Part shown: positions 19,820 through 32,904 of the stretch, piece after piece | Position numbering within the stretch: position 1 is the first letter of the stretch | Layout of the letters: the number at the start of each line of letters is the position of its first letter | Assembly: GCA_907163345.1 (NCBI GenBank) | Contig: CAJQUN010000138.1 | Location: 1,364,001 to 1,428,000, forward strand | From: Haberlea rhodopensis | Taxonomy: Eukaryota > Streptophyta > Magnoliopsida > Lamiales > Gesneriaceae | DNA length: 64,000 bases | Reading direction: 5' to 3' | The notes under the pieces: generated by a model | Databases searched by the model: none | What the model saw: only the letters and a program-made list of their open reading frames with translations | Told to the model about the DNA's origin: nothing | Made by a program: the position numbers and the translations under genes

Positions 19820-20474
19820 GGAGTTCCTGTAACTGTTCCTTCAATTCCCTTAACTCCGCCGGTGCCATCCTGTAAGGGGCACGAGAAATAGCGGACGTCC
19901 CCGGTAATAACTCAATCCCAAACTCGACCTCTCTAGTCGGTGGGAACCCTGGGATTTCCTCTGGAAACACATCAGTAAATTCTGCTACAACCGGTACATC
20001 CTCAACCCTCAACTCTTTATTTTTTCCCGTCGTAGTCCACGGCATAGAAAAGATAGCCTCTGTGTCAACGTTCTAATAACTGGGACATCTTGATCGCCGA
20101 TATCAATAGAATCTTCGCACGAGAACCGTTCCCATAAAAAGTCCACTGAATCCCCATCTCAGATCTGAACTGAACAGCGACAATCCACTACTGCCTGATA
20201 TCTGTTCAGTATGTCGATGCCCACAATGCAATCGAAGTCTGACATACCCAACACAATCAAATCTGCCTTTAATTCATTGCCCTCAAAATAAATGAGGCAG
20301 TCCGTAAGAAACTGATCCGCAACAACATTTCTTCCGGTGGGTATCGAGACCAAAAGAGACGTGGGTAACGGAGACGTGCGCATATGATGTCTCTACACAA
20401 AATCCGCAGACACAAAGGAGTGCGAAGCACCTGTGTCTATCAAAATACAGGCGGAATATGTAAATAAAAGGCAC
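19820..20474 (-). pseudogene. Element C protease and protease-RT linker
   Basis: 20383-20159 encodes the retropepsin second half (LIYFEGNELKADLIVLGMSD, FDCIVGIDILNRYQAVVDC). The first half with the DTGASHS-like active site (20455-20420) is readable but in another frame. 20045-19707 encodes the linker (VEDVPVVAEFTDVFPEEIPG, then FPPTREVEFGIELLPGTSAI). At least two frameshifts are present. Confidence 0.82.
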
Positions 20475-20565
20475 GTACCAGCTATCACCTCCTCTGGAGC
20501 TGCATCGACCTGCTCCCTAGTCAGTGCATAAACCTGTCCTTGAGGTGGCCCCATCGCCTGACCTC

Positions 20566-21612
20566 CTATCTGTCAAGGCACCATTGGCTACCTCTGATGT
20601 ACTGTCCGGTAGAAAACCTCCCTCTGCCTCCTCTGAGGTCTACCTGACCATCACCATTCTGACAGAACCAAGATATGTGGTCCATCTTGCCACATTTATA
20701 ACAAGTCGTACAGTCGCGCATGTGATGTGGTCCTCCACAAAAGTGACACATCACTACTCCACTCATGCTTACTTGAGTCTGCCCTCTATTGCTAGGTGCA
20801 CTACCCCTCCGGTTGTCCATTCGCCTTCCACCAAACCGAGAAGAAGAAGAAGCCCCACGAGGTTTAAATGATTCTCCTCGTGGCCTCAGATTATTAGACA
20901 CCGACCTCGGTGGTGGAACTTGTGGGGGTGCAATGTCCGTGTAAGCACTGACTCCTATCTCTGCCAGTTTCGCTCTAGTAAGAGCATCATCAAAAGAGGT
21001 GGGGTTGTTGGAGATAACCCGATCAAATAGTTCTGGCCTCAGTCCTTTCAAGAAATGCCTCATCTTGGCATGCCCATTCATAGAGATGTGAGGAACATAC
21101 CTCAATAGTGATGAGTAATGCATGGCATAGTCCGAGACTGTCATGCTCCCTTGCTTCAGGTTCGTGAATTCATCCTCCTTCGTTTGCCTAGCCGCAGCAA
21201 AGAAGTACTGGTTTAGAAACTGGGTTCTGAATAAAGTCCAGTCTATCAACATGCCCTGAGCCCTCAGCTCCAACAATGTCGTCTTCCACCACATGGAAGA
21301 CTTCTTAGCTAATTCTGCTAGTCTTAACCAAGCCGTCCTAGCACAAGGCGCAGATACAAATATCTGCTCCAGTCTCTCTAGTCACTCCTCGGCTTCTTCC
21401 CCTGTTTATGTCCCCTCAAATCTGGGCGGATGGAAAGTCAGAAATTGAGTCGGACTAAGCTCCCCAGGCAATAATAATTGTGCTACCGGTTCCACGCCCA
21501 CTGCCGGTGGCGGTAATGGATTCGTCTGAGCAATACTTGCATTCACGCTTCCTACATCACCTACCTCCTCATTGAGGTTCCCCATGTTTATGGCCGACAT
21601 GCTGTAACACAA
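20566..21612 (-). pseudogene. gag: Element C Gag
   Basis: One frame throughout, broken by two stops: TAA at about 21408 (an E codon in H) and TGA at about 21384 (a W codon in H). N-terminus MSAINMGNLNEEVGDVGSVN; capsid core WWKTTLLELRAQGMLIDWTL through MRHFLKGLRPELFDRVISNN. Two zinc knuckles follow: CHFCGGPHHMRDC and CYKCGKMDHISWFC. Compared with H it lacks two residues before the WWK motif. The frame is lost after 20566, before protease. Confidence 0.88.
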
Positions 21613-21797
21613 GGGTTAACAACAATTCCAAAATAATACAAATGTTACACCGTTAGATAACATGAATGGCAATAAGCATGTTATTATAACAATTATATAC
21701 CAATATGCATCACATGCATAAACATGCCCAAATATAACCACCTAGCCGACCATTTGCTAACGCTACCCTTCACTCATTCCTGGGTTCTCTAACCACT

Positions 21798-21809
21798 GCT
21801 CTGATACCA
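21798..21809 (-). other. Element C primer binding site, initiator tRNA-Met
   Basis: The minus strand reads TGGTATCAGAGC, complementary to the 3' end of initiator tRNA-Met, four bases after the LTR end (CCTTACA|TTAG). The same layout occurs in H at 58182. Confidence 0.92.
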
Positions 21810-21813
21810 CTAA

Positions 21814-22337
21814 TGTAAGGACCCTAGTTCCTTAAGTGCGGAATAAAGGCGTAAATAGAGCTAACATACATCTATAGAGTAAAGTTCGTGTTGATGCCTT
21901 GAGCTGTTAAGATTACAGTGCCAAATAAAGTTTCCAAAAGGGATTAATTACATTCCCAACCAATTGAATGTTATTCCTATAGCTTTACACTACTTCTAGG
22001 ATAGAGACTATACAAAAGAATTATGCCTGCTATACCAAGAGCACTCCTCACAAGCTCACCGCATCAACCCGCCTTAGCCCTTCCGCCCAAAAGTAGCTAC
22101 AGGAACAACCCCAAAACCATGAGCATGCAACAAACCATATTCACAATAATATGATTGTAATTTAGAAATGCATAAATCGTAAATACGAATCACTTCTTGT
22201 ATTTAATACATTTAATGCTCCCTTTGGTTGTCCATTTACCACAATCATAATCAATAGATTATACCAATAATGTATGTCATGACATGCATCCATTCCATGT
22301 ATACCAATGGCCATTTCTAGTCTTATTATATCAGTGG
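21814..22337 (-). repeat. Element C 5' LTR, inner part
   Basis: This is the 3' end of the LTR (…GGGTCCTTACA at 21814). It is cut by F at 22337/22338; the five bases 22333-22337 (AGTGG) are the target duplication repeated at 40061-40065. Removing F gives continuity with 40066 that matches the uninterrupted S1 LTR around 8440-8460. Confidence 0.92.
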
Positions 22338-24052
22338 TGTAAGGACCCCAAGCCCTTAACCCCTGATTAGTGTATTAATCAATATGTGTGGCACATGCTT
22401 TCAATAAAAATCGATCGGGAAACTCAGATGATGCTTTATCATTGAATGGCAAATACAAAATTTTCTTTAATACTCAATGTTATAAGATCATCAACCTAAC
22501 AACAAATAGACTCGTAAAGTTCGCCCATAACCATCCCCTTTACACCACATTTTACATTGTGGACCTTTATAAAAATTTGGGCAGAGTCTCCCCATAAATT
22601 GAGCTATCCCGAAACAAAAGCACATCACATAATATAAATCCCGGCCAGGGAGTACACAATACTCAACAGAATATAGGACACGAAGTAAATTCCCAGCCAG
22701 GGAAGACACCACACAATAAGACAACTAAAGTGGGTTTCAACACCCACATAATACACCAATGACTCTCATATCATTAGCAATTCTACCCTTAATTGCATGC
22801 ATATAGAATGAAAGAGAGGAAGGCTCATGCCTTTATATACAACCCATATACAAGTATAACCGTGCTCACATGCGAGCATCATAATGTGTATATAACCCTC
22901 GGGTGTATATAAGTACCCTATACGATACCGTGCTCCATCAAGCCCTGGTACCACGATCCTGGGAGTAAATCCAATCAACAGCTCGAGCTCAACTCCAAAG
23001 CCATCGATGTACCTATTCACCTGCCCCAACAGAGACAGCCCCCAACGGGGTGAGCATACCAATACACAAAATCCCATAATCACAATAATGAAATTCATAA
23101 TTTACAACAAAAGTAAATACTAATGAATTTTAATGATACTCCCTGGATGGCAACGTCCTCATCCGGGATTCCGTGTACTGTCCCTGTTCTCACAATCATC
23201 AAACTCATCAAATCTCAAAAATCAGTAAATCAACACATTGATTTAACTCATCGCATGCCTAATTCTCGAATATCAATATATAGTGATTCCAAATTCATTA
23301 TACAGGCAAATATGGATATCTCAACAACAAATACTGATTTCTCAACCTCGCTATCAATCACAGATAGCTCAAATGCCTAGCATTTATTTTACCAATTCTC
23401 CATTATACTTAGACATCTCGCATGTCTTATAATGAATACATGACTTCACGATTATTCTCAGGCATCTCAATGCCCTACAATGGTCATATACATCCCGTAC
23501 CCCATATACCTTATGAGAGTTATACTACTCTAGTGTCACGCACGCTCGTGGCGGCGATATCAAGATTAGGTCGCTTCATAGCTTCTCAACACATATATAT
23601 AACCTGATGCACAATTATTCAATGAAATCAAAATACATTATGCATTTCACAAATGCTCTAATATATAGTAATGCTCGTACGTCGCACGTACCTTAAATCT
23701 CCGAATTCCGAGCCAAACCTTGCTCGAGTTCCATGCCCCGAGGAACGATGTGCTAACATGATAAATAATTCACAATTATTTACGAACATGTAACCCATGC
23801 TCAAGCACATCCATAACCCTCAAAATATTGTCAACACACGACAATTAACCATTTAAAAGACTCGGGACGGAGCACATGCAGGGAGGGAAACGAATGAGAC
23901 ATCAACTAAAATTGATCAAGAACCATTCCCAAAATTTCGAACCCTAACCTCACAAATTCGAACCCAACCAAGCACCATAAATCACCTAAAACATGAATTA
24001 ATCATTCAATAACAAGGATCACCGCCCCCCTGCCAAAACCCCCCAAAATTCG
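22338..24052 (-). repeat. Element F 3' LTR, distal part
   Basis: It matches 37627-39315 almost base for base, except that F's 5' LTR lacks about 20 bp near 37768. It is cut at 24052 by copia E. A 110-codon ORF (minus, 23098-22766) is open in both LTRs but has no recognised motif; LTR identity alone explains its conservation. Confidence 0.9.
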
Positions 24053-25543
24053 TGTAAGTAATCCTTATGTCATACAGCGCAGCGGAATAAAATTTTTAGG
24101 ATTACTAACACCGGATCTATACATAGGTTATCATATCGGATTAAGGTAATACGAAGGTCTCACCCTTGTAGCGTGTTTGAAGCAGATTCCACGGAGCAGC
24201 ACGTCCAACGAACTCCGAGTCACAAACAAAAGTTTTCACCTTCGTCTCTACTGTATCCACACGATCAAATCGAAAGGGGATTTAAGAACAAGTTACTAGA
24301 CAAGTTCTTAAACCAAAATCGAGCTCTCGGTTCAAAACCGATTAACGACGGCCAACCAAAACCCTAGCACAACCGACGGCGGCCGTGAGGAGTGAAGGAA
24401 GAGGCGGCCGAGAGGAGCTTGAAGTGGAGGCTAGGGTTTGATATCAAACAATGATATGAAAGTATGATTAACAATTAATCAAACCTCTTATTTATATTAT
24501 AAGGCTTTTAATTAAGGTCCAAGACTTTATTAAAGTCTTATGGGCCCAAACCCATGATTTAATTAAAACCTTTTAATCACTTAATTAAGACTCTTCTTAA
24601 TTAATTAATTCATCCAACCCTTATCGATTTAATCTTTTGTGCGACCCGATAGGATTCTCGTAATGTTGGCAGTGACATAAAATCTCATTTTATGTCGCAA
24701 GCATTGAGCGGTATCTAGCAACACATCGATGCTACCCAAATTACAAGAATGTCAATGACTCGACATAACCTTTAGAACTTGTGATAATATTAATCATGTA
24801 ACTTAATCCCTTTGTCCTTTGTGTTTAGATTGAACACGAGTCATGGAATAGTCATACTCGTATATCCAATCTTTATTTCTTGATCCCCAAGTAGAACTAT
24901 AATAAACGAATAAGCTCGATATCTCATATCGACTCATTCGAGCATGGCCATGCATTTTAGTTTTCACTTGATCAAGGGCCAAACATATCTCCTGTTATAT
25001 AGGAGGGACAAATCCTATCTCGATCAGTCAACATCCCTCTACATAATTCGTAGTGTATCCAATAGTCGCCTTTATAGATTACCCTGTTACGGGTAACGTT
25101 TGACGATATCAAGATACATAACTCCTTATGTTGGGATCTCTGATGATCACAAGTCGTAAGGATTACATACATTATTATCACTATGAGAATTGCATATGAC
25201 GATCATATAACTATCCATGTTGCATTCTCATGGTGGGTCTGTCCAGTACATCGTTCTCTAACATGTACCCATATGTTGATTTGATATCTCATATCAATGA
25301 ACAATTCATCGATCAACATATACTAGTCTCTACGTATTATCATTATCCCTATTCATGATAATACTTGACTAGGGACATCTTTAAGAATAATACAATATTA
25401 TTCTAAGGACATTAACATATATATTAATTCATAATGCACAGTTAAAAGAATAATATATAATAATGAATTGTCATTCATAAATCCATAAACATTGTATGTC
25501 TTAAACAATCATCTAATGACTTGTCTTAGGGCATATCCCAACA
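24053..25543 (-). repeat. Element E 3' LTR
   Basis: Nearly identical to 31397-32899; the 12-bp length difference comes mainly from a small gap near 24620 (compare ATTTAATTTCCC near 31968). Confidence 0.94.
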
Positions 25544-25558
25544 AATCTCCCACTTGCA
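25544..25558 (-). other. Element E polypurine tract
   Basis: The minus strand reads AAGTGGGAGATT before the LTR. The RNase H frame ends immediately upstream, so the pol stop and the PPT are adjacent. Confidence 0.85.
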
Positions 25559-26308
25559 CTAAGACCACTCAGACATATACCTAATGCCTAGAGATCTAGT
25601 ATGACGATCATGCTTCTGCTGTGACAGCGGCTTCGTCAATGGGTCAGATACATTATCATCTGTTGGTACTTTGCATATTTTAACATCTCCCCTTTCAACG
25701 ATTTCTCGAATGAAATGGAAACGCCTTAGTATGTGCTTGGATCTTTGGTGAGATCTTGGTTCCTTAGCCAATGCGATCGCTCCATTGTTGTCACAATAGA
25801 GTTCTATCGGATCTTTAATGCTAGGCACCACTCCAAGTTCAGAAATGAACTTCCTCATCCAAACAGCTTCCTTTGCTGCATCCGAGGCAGCAATATACTC
25901 AGCTTCCGTTGTAGAATCGGCTACTGTTTCTTGCTTTGAACTCTTCCAGCTCACAGCACCTCCATTTAGGCAATACACATATCCAGATTGCGATCGAAAA
26001 TCATCTTTGTCGGTTTGGAAGCTTGCATCAGTGTAACCCATTACATTGAGCTCTTCCTCACCTCCATAAATCAAGAATGTATCCTTAGTCCTTCTCAAGT
26101 ACTTCAGGATGTTCTTGACAGCAATCCAGTGACCTTCACCTGGATCAACTTGATATCTGCTCGTCATGCTCAAAGCATATGATACATCGGGACGAGTACA
26201 TATCATGGCATACATGATAGATCCAATAGCTGACGCGTATGGAATCTTACTCATGCGTTCTCTCATCTGGTGTTGAAGGACACTGTTCCTTCGAGAGATA
26301 AATACCAT
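25559..26308 (-). pseudogene. Element E copia RNase H (pol C-terminus)
   Basis: Following the end of RT (the IPYASAIGSIMYAMICTRPD region), copia RNase H shows GYTDASFQTDKDDFRSQSGY, SWKSSKQETVADSTTEAEYI, ELYCDNNGAIALAKEPRSHQ and HFIREIVERGDVKI. The catalytic D-E-D residues are visible. The frame ends at ...GIRYMSEWS, normal for copia pol, just before the PPT. One frameshift near 26280 separates it from the RT body. Confidence 0.92.
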
Positions 26309-26705
26309 GTGTCATAGGCACGAATCCTTTCTTGGATTCTTGCATGCTAAACCTTTTAAGCACCTTGTCTATGTATGTACTTTGACTTAGACCAAGAAGC
26401 CTTCTTGATCTATCTCTATAGATCTTGATTCCTAATACATAGGTGGCTTCTCCTAAGTCTTTCATCGAAAAGCAGTTCCCTAGCCAAATCTTTAAAGATT
26501 GCAAGGCAGGGATATCATTTCCAATAAGAAGTATGTCATCTACATACAACACTAGGAAAATGATTACGCTCCCACTGACCTTCTTGTAGACACAAGGTTC
26601 ATCTTCATTTTTGATAAAACCAAACTCTTTGATTGCATCATCAAAACGAAGATTCCAACTCCGAGAAGCTTGCTTCAATCCATAAATGGATCGTTGTAGT
26701 TGCAT
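26247..26705 (-). pseudogene. Element E copia reverse transcriptase, C-terminal half
   Basis: It contains LQRSIYGLKQASRSWNLRFD and the active site FLVLYVDDILLIGNDI (both aspartates present), followed by the thumb (KDLGEATYVLGIKIYRDRSR). It overlaps the preceding frame by 31 bases, where a single-base shift near 26700 breaks the polyprotein. Confidence 0.93.
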
Positions 26706-28396
26706 ATCTTTCCAGCATCCTTTGGATCGACAAAACCCTCGGGCTGTGTCATGTACACATCCTCGAGCAGATTTCCATTAAGGAAAGCTGTTTTGACATC
26801 CATCTGCCAGATTTCATAATCATGAAATGCAGCTATTGCAAGTAAGATCCTTATGGATTTAACCATGGCCACTGGTGAAAAGGTTTCATCATAGTCAATA
26901 CCATGAATTTGTTTGAATCCTTTTGCAACCAGCCGACCTTTATAGGTTTGTACGTTACCATCCATATCGGTCTTTTTCTTGAAAATCCATTTGCACCCTA
27001 TGGGTCGTACCCCTTCAGGTGGATCAACCAAAGTCCATACTTGGTTTGCATACATGGATTCCATCTCAGATTTCATGGCCTCTTGCCATTTCTCAGAATC
27101 ATTGCCCATTATAGCTTGTTGATAAGATGACGGCTCATCCTCATCAATAAGTAGTAAGTCACCTTGTTGAGTCACAAGAAATCCATATCTCTGTGGCTCC
27201 CGGTGTACTCTTACAGACCTACGCTGGGCTTGTGTCTCTTGAGCAGGTGCTTCTTCCACAACAGCTTGTGGTGCCTGCTCTGTTTCCATCTCAATCTCAG
27301 GTTCAGTGTTTTCTTGTGGTTGAACTTCACTAAGTTCTATTTTTCTCCCACTGGTTTTTCTAGAAATAAATTCTCTTTCAAGAAATACACCAGTCCGAGC
27401 AACAACTACTTTGTTCTCGGTGGGATAATAGAAATAGTACCCTTTCGTTTCCTTAGGATACCCCACAAATAAACACTTATCAGATTTGGGTCCAAGTTTG
27501 TTAGTGGCGTGACGTCTAACGAAAGCCTCACAACCCCAAATCTTCATAAAAGACATACTAGGACGCTTCCCAGTCCATATCTCATATGGTGTCTTTTCCA
27601 CTGATTTAGATGGAACACGGTTCAGTAAGAAAATCGTTGTTTCTAGAGCGTGTCCCCAAAACGATATCGGAAGATCTGCATGACTCATCATTGATCTAAC
27701 CATGTCTAACAAGGTTCGATTTCTCCTCTCGGATACACCATTCCATTGTGGAGTATACGGAGGAGTGAGTTGTGGGACTATCCCACACTCCTTTAGATAG
27801 TCATGAAACTCTTGGCTTAAGTATTCACCTCCTCGATCTGATCGAAGGATTTTGATACTTTTGCCAAGTTGGTTTTGTACTTCATTCTTGAAATCTTTGA
27901 ACTTTTCGAAGGTTTCATGCTTATGTTTCATTAGGTACACATACCCATATCTACTGAGGTCATCAGTAAATATAACGAAGTATTGAAAACCACCTCTAGC
28001 TTGTGTACTTATTGGTCCACATACATCACTATGTATTAGTCCCAATAAAACATTTGCCCTTTCAACATGTCCCTTGAAAGGGGCTTTAGTCATCTTGCCC
28101 ATTAAACAAGATTCGCATGTTTCATATGATTCAAAATCAAATGAATCTAATACTCCATCCTTATGAAGTTTAGATATGCGGTTATCGTTTATGTGGCCCA
28201 AGCGACAGTGCCAGAGATAAGTCGGATTACAATCATTATTTTTAATCCTTTTAGTATTTATGTTATAGATAGGCATATCAAGATTTAATACATAAAGACC
28301 ATTCACCATTTGTGCACTAGCATAAAACATATCATTTAAAAAATAGAACAACAATTGTCCTTCATTATAAATGAAAAACCATACTTGTCCAAACAA
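26675..28396 (-). pseudogene. Element E copia integrase and N-terminal reverse transcriptase
   Basis: 573 codons. The GAG-pre-integrase zinc finger (LWHCRLGHIN with H/H, CESCLMGK with C/C) is followed by the integrase core: D in IHSDVCGPI, D in LRSDRGGEY, E in GVSERRNRTLLDMVRSMM. Then comes the copia C-terminal region (WGCEAFVRRHATNKLGPKSD), an acidic glutamine/glutamate-rich linker, and the RT fingers (GCKWIFKKKTDMDGNVQTYK, WQMDVKTAFLNGNLLEDVYM). All catalytic residues are kept. The frame differs from the protease frame because bases are missing in a T run near 28338. Confidence 0.93.
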
Positions 28397-28760
28397 GAAA
28401 TAGATATTATGTTTTTAGTAATAGAAGGCACAAAATAACAATCTTTCAAAATCAGTGATAAACCAGAGGGTAAAGATAAATAATAATCTCCTATAGCTAA
28501 TGCAGCAACTCTTGCTCCATTTCCAACTCGGAGATCAACTTCACCTTTCGCCAATGTCCTACTCCTTTTGAGATCCTGCACATTTACACAAATGTGAGAT
28601 CCACATCCAGTATCTAATACCCATGATGAAGAAGTAGATAAATTGACTTCTATAACAAAAATACCTGAAGCGGAAGTCACACTTCCTTTCTTTAGATCCT
28701 CCAGATATACTTTGCAGTTTCTTTTCCAATGGCCGGTCTCACCGCAATGGAAACAGTTCC
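28336..28760 (-). pseudogene. Element E zinc knuckle and copia protease
   Basis: The minus strand encodes a CX2CX4HX4C knuckle (CFHCGETGHWKRNC, about 28752-28711) then a copia aspartic protease with active site SSWVLDTGCGSHI near 28620. It is separated from the gag frame by a one-base shift near 28760-28790 and from integrase by the loss in the T run near 28338. Confidence 0.88.
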
Positions 28761-29518
28761 CTTCCTTTTGCTATCCCTCCCTTTGGCTTCAGTGCATAAG
28801 ACTTTGGCTTAGATTTAGCAAAGACCTTCTTTGCTTTCTTGTTGCCTTTAGCTTTGGCCCTTCCTTTGCCCTTATTCACGATAAGGACATTTGTGGCCTT
28901 AGTCTTCTTAGTATTTGCTTCATATGTTCTCAACATACCAAGCAACTGTGGTAGAGTCTTTTCCATGTCAGTCATATTGTAATTTACTACAAATTGACTG
29001 AAGCTTTCAGGCAACGATTGCAAGATCACATCGGTGGCCAACTCTTGGTCCAATGGAAAACCTAGCTTGTCCAGATTCTCAATGTACCCAATCATCTTGA
29101 GCACATGAGTTCCAACTAAGCTTCCTTCTACCATCCTGCACTGGAATAACGCTTTAGAGACGTCATACCTCTCTTGTCTAGCTTGCTGTTGGTACAACTG
29201 CTTTAAGTGTTCGATCATATCGAACGCCTCCATTTCCTCATGTTGCTTCTGAAGCTCAGAGTTCATGGTGGCAAGCATGAGGCACCCAACATCAAGTGCG
29301 TCACTCTGATGCTTCTTGTAAGCATCCTTTTCGGTTCTTGTAGCCGTTAGGGGAGGTTCCTCAGCGGGTAAGGGTTCCTCTAGGACATATTGTTTCTTTT
29401 CTTGTTTGAGGATTATCCTCAAGTTCCTATGCCAGTCTAGGAAATTCGTCCCATTTAATTTGTCCTTCTCAAGGACCGATCGCAGTGATAAAGTGCTAGT
29501 AACGTTGTTAGTTGCCAT
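28739..29518 (-). pseudogene. gag: Element E copia Gag
   Basis: 259 codons from ATG 29518. The copia capsid region starts LEKDKLNGTNFLDWHRNLRI and continues through FQCRMVEGSLVGTHVLKMIG and VILQSLPESFSQFVVNYNMT to a lysine-rich nucleocapsid basic region. The last residues before the zinc knuckle are frameshifted, so Gag ends early at GRELFPLR. It packages RNA in particles. Confidence 0.9.
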
Positions 29519-31383
29519 GGATATCTACAATATAAATATGCAAAATAAGTTTATGATTTAAATCATTTAACATGGTCTTATATTAAATGATACTCCCACT
29601 ATTTTGTTTGAAAAATATCAACCCTCGAAACCTTTAGTGGGCCAAGATCCATATTTCACTTAATCTTGAGTTAGCTTTGGCTAATCGCCCAAGACTCGGT
29701 TATTTAGGTAGACAACACTTTGTCAATTACATCACATGTAATTCTTGGATAGTTGGACGAACAACACTTTGTTCAATTCATCAAATGAATTATAATCCAA
29801 CCCATGCCTCTAGGTTCCCAATCCTATTGAGATAACTAGTTAAGTCGTACCCAATTAAAGTATAACGGATATCATTTTTATCCTTTCGCGCCTTACTAAG
29901 ATTGCCACGGTGCTTTGCTTTGGCAAACCCACACATGTACAATCGAAGTTATTGACGAGTACTTTTATTTTGGAAGGCATCTAAAACTTAATATTTTAGA
30001 GGGATTTAATGATCTCATGATTAATTTGATAATTTAAAATATGTCCACTACATATAGTTGTATACATATCTACATATATGTGTAATACTATTATCAAACT
30101 AAAACATAAGATAAATCATGCATCAACATACATAATTAAACGTGACATGGTTATAGCCCCTACTAATGATTTTCTCAAGCCAATGAGAAAATCCTATGAG
30201 TCAACCTAAGGTAACTTCACAAGCACCTTCCTTGGCTCCAATTTGTGAATGGCCTCCTCATCCCGGCACGATGCTCCATCTTCATTGATCACCATCAATA
30301 AAATAAACTACACTTTTTACAAGATATAGAATTCCTCGATTCACATTCGAGGGGAACATAGGGGAGGGATTACATATAGAATGAAATAGAGAAAGGCACG
30401 ACACGCAGGTCGTATTATAAATTACAAACATCCACAAATCCTATCTAATAGGTCAAAGGGCTATAACCACGCACCATGCTCAAACAACACATAAAGCATG
30501 CATTAACATTTCATTGATTAAATTCTAAACATTTTAAATTTAATTCTAATTAAAACTGTAAAATAATTTTTGAAAAATTATCGTACGCTCGGGACATCAC
30601 ATGCCACGAACTAAAGCGACTAAAACACGAACCACCATGGTTCGAACCAAAAAGCCCACGGCTGGACCAATAGTGGGCCTAGGGTTCAAAACCCTAGCCC
30701 ATGGCCGAGCCATGGCTCATGCGGCGGCGGCACTAGGGTTCCAACCCTAGCCGCCTCGCACCCTTTTTGATATTTTATCGAGCCATCTTGTTTTAAACGC
30801 CGGAATTTGTTAGCCACGAGTCACGGTCATGCCATGCACGGGGTTCGCTCAACCATCTCGAGCTAAGGGTTCGAAAAACCTTGCTCTCATGTGGTAAAGT
30901 TACTAATCCATGCATGCGTGAACCATTATCGAGTCAAGGAGTTCAAAACTCATCCAAGCATCAAAACTATAGAAAATAAGGTGATGATGGTCGAGCCATG
31001 CACGGCTATTAGGGTTCGAAACCCTAGCCGTCATGAGCTAGCCGTCACGTCCAACGGGTTCTAAACCCTAATGAATTTTCGACACTTCCATGCACAATTA
31101 TTAGCCACAACGACTAAGCCATCTCGAGCCAAGGGTTCGAAAACCCTAGCCCTCATGTGGCTAGCCATGGTGACATTTGTGATGGTGGTGGCCGAAAATT
31201 TGATGCTCAATAAATAATTTTATTCGCCAATTATATCAAATACAATTACTACGATGATTTTCATAAACTAAAATTAATTTCATATCATATATGAATTTAA
31301 ACAGTTTCAATTAGCATGCAATATTAATTCTAATATGATTAACACAATTTAATCACATAAATCCGATATGAGCCTTGTACACG
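29519..31383 (-). other. Element E long untranslated leader
   Basis: No ORF of note in about 1.87 kb between PBS and gag. 30670-31160 contains at least five AGGGTT-N-AACCCT inverted repeats (near 30680, 30734, 31013, 31064 and 31136), each holding a plant telo-box-like AACCCTA on one strand. Confidence 0.65.
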
Positions 31384-31396
31384 GCTCTGATACCAC
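31384..31396 (-). other. Element E primer binding site, initiator tRNA-Met
   Basis: The minus strand reads (G)TGGTATCAGAGCC directly after the LTR end ...ACTTACA. Confidence 0.92.
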
Positions 31397-32899
31397 TGTA
31401 AGTAATCCATATGTCATACAGCGCAGCGGAATAAAATTTTTAGGATTACTAACACCGGATCTATACATAGGTTATCATATCGGATTAAGGTAATACGAAG
31501 GTCTCACCCTTGTAGCGTATTTGAAGCAGATTCCACGGAGCAGCACGTCCAACGAACTCCGAGTCACAAACGAAAGTTTTCACCTTCGTCTCTACGGTAT
31601 CCACACGATCAAATCGAAAGGGGATTTAAGAACAAGTTACTAGACAAGTTCTTAAACCAAAATCGAGCTCTCGGTTCAAAACCGATTAACGACGGCCAAC
31701 CAAAACCCTAGCACAACCGACGGCGGCCGTGAGGAGTGAAGGAAGAGGCGGCCGAGAGGAGCTTGAAGTGGAGGCTAGGGTTTGATATCAAACAATGATA
31801 TGAAAGTATGATTAACAATTAATCAAAACCTCTTATTTATATTATAAGGCTTTTAATTAAGGTTCAAGACTTTCTTAAAGTCTTATGGGCCCAAACCCAT
31901 GATTTAATTAAAACCTTTTAATCACTTAATTAAGACTCTTCTTAATTAATTAATTCATCCAATGAATTTAATTTCCCTTATCGATTTAATCTTTTGTGCG
32001 ACCCGATAGGATCTCGTAATGTTGGCAGTGACATAAAATCTCATTTTATGTCGCAAGCATTGAGCGGTATCTAGCAACACATCGATGCTACCCAAATTAC
32101 AAGAATGTCAATGACTCGACATAACATTTAGAACTTGTGATAATATTAATCATGTAACTTAATCCCTTTTTCCTTTGTGTTTAGATTGAACACGAGTCAT
32201 GGAATAGTCATACTCGTATATCCAATCTTTATTTCTTGATCCCCAAGTAGAACTATAATAAACGAATAAGCTCGATATCTCATATCGACTCATTCGAGCA
32301 TGGCCATGCATTTTAGTTCTCACTTGATCAAGGGCCAAACACATCTCCTATTATATAGGAGGGACAAATCCTATCTCGATCAGTCAACATCCCTCTACAT
32401 AATTCGTAGTGTATCCAATAGTCGCCTTTATAGATTACCCTGTTACGGGTAACGTTTGATGATATCAAGATACATAACTCCTTATGTTGGGATCTCTGAT
32501 GATCACAAGTCGTAAAGATTACATACATTATTATCACTATGAGAATTGCATATGACGATCATATAACTATCCATGTTGCATTCTCATGGTGGGTCTGTCC
32601 AGTACATCGTTCTCTAACATGTACCCATATGTTGATTTGATATCTCATATCAATGAACAATTCATCGATCAACATATACTAGTCTCTACGTATTATCATT
32701 ATCCCTATTCATGATAATACTTGACTAGGGACATCTTTAAGAATAATACAATATTATTCTAAGGAAATTAACATATATATTAATTCACAATGCACAGTTA
32801 AAAGAATAATATATAATAATGAATTGCCATTCATAAATCCATAAACATTGTATGTCTTAAACAATCATCTAATGACTTGTCTTAGGGCATATCCCAACA
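31397..32899 (-). repeat. Element E 5' LTR
   Basis: 1503 bp, nearly identical to the 3' LTR at 24053-25543. Its outer end abuts target duplication ATTCG (32900-32904). Confidence 0.95.
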
Positions 32900-32904
32900 A
32901 TTCG

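Larger units (their letters stand above)
24053..32899 (-). mobile_element. Element E: Ty1/copia retrotransposon
   Basis: LTRs of 1491 bp (24053-25543, 3') and 1503 bp (31397-32899, 5') both start TGTTGGGATATGCCC on the minus strand. Perfect duplications ATTCG lie at 24048-24052 and 32900-32904, and the empty site is visible in F's other LTR at 39310-39320. PBS, gag, protease, integrase, RT and RNase H follow in copia order, in shifting frames. The leader between PBS and gag is long (about 1.9 kb). Confidence 0.95.

Noticed and set aside
22766..23098. 110-codon ORF conserved in both F LTRs (also at 38032-38376)
   Set aside because: The LTRs are nearly identical by origin, so conservation proves nothing; no motif is recognised and it overlaps no known LTR gene.
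25559..29518. Intact, active copia element E
   Set aside because: Motifs are complete, but the polyprotein needs at least four frame changes; some may be homopolymer errors, so activity cannot be claimed.
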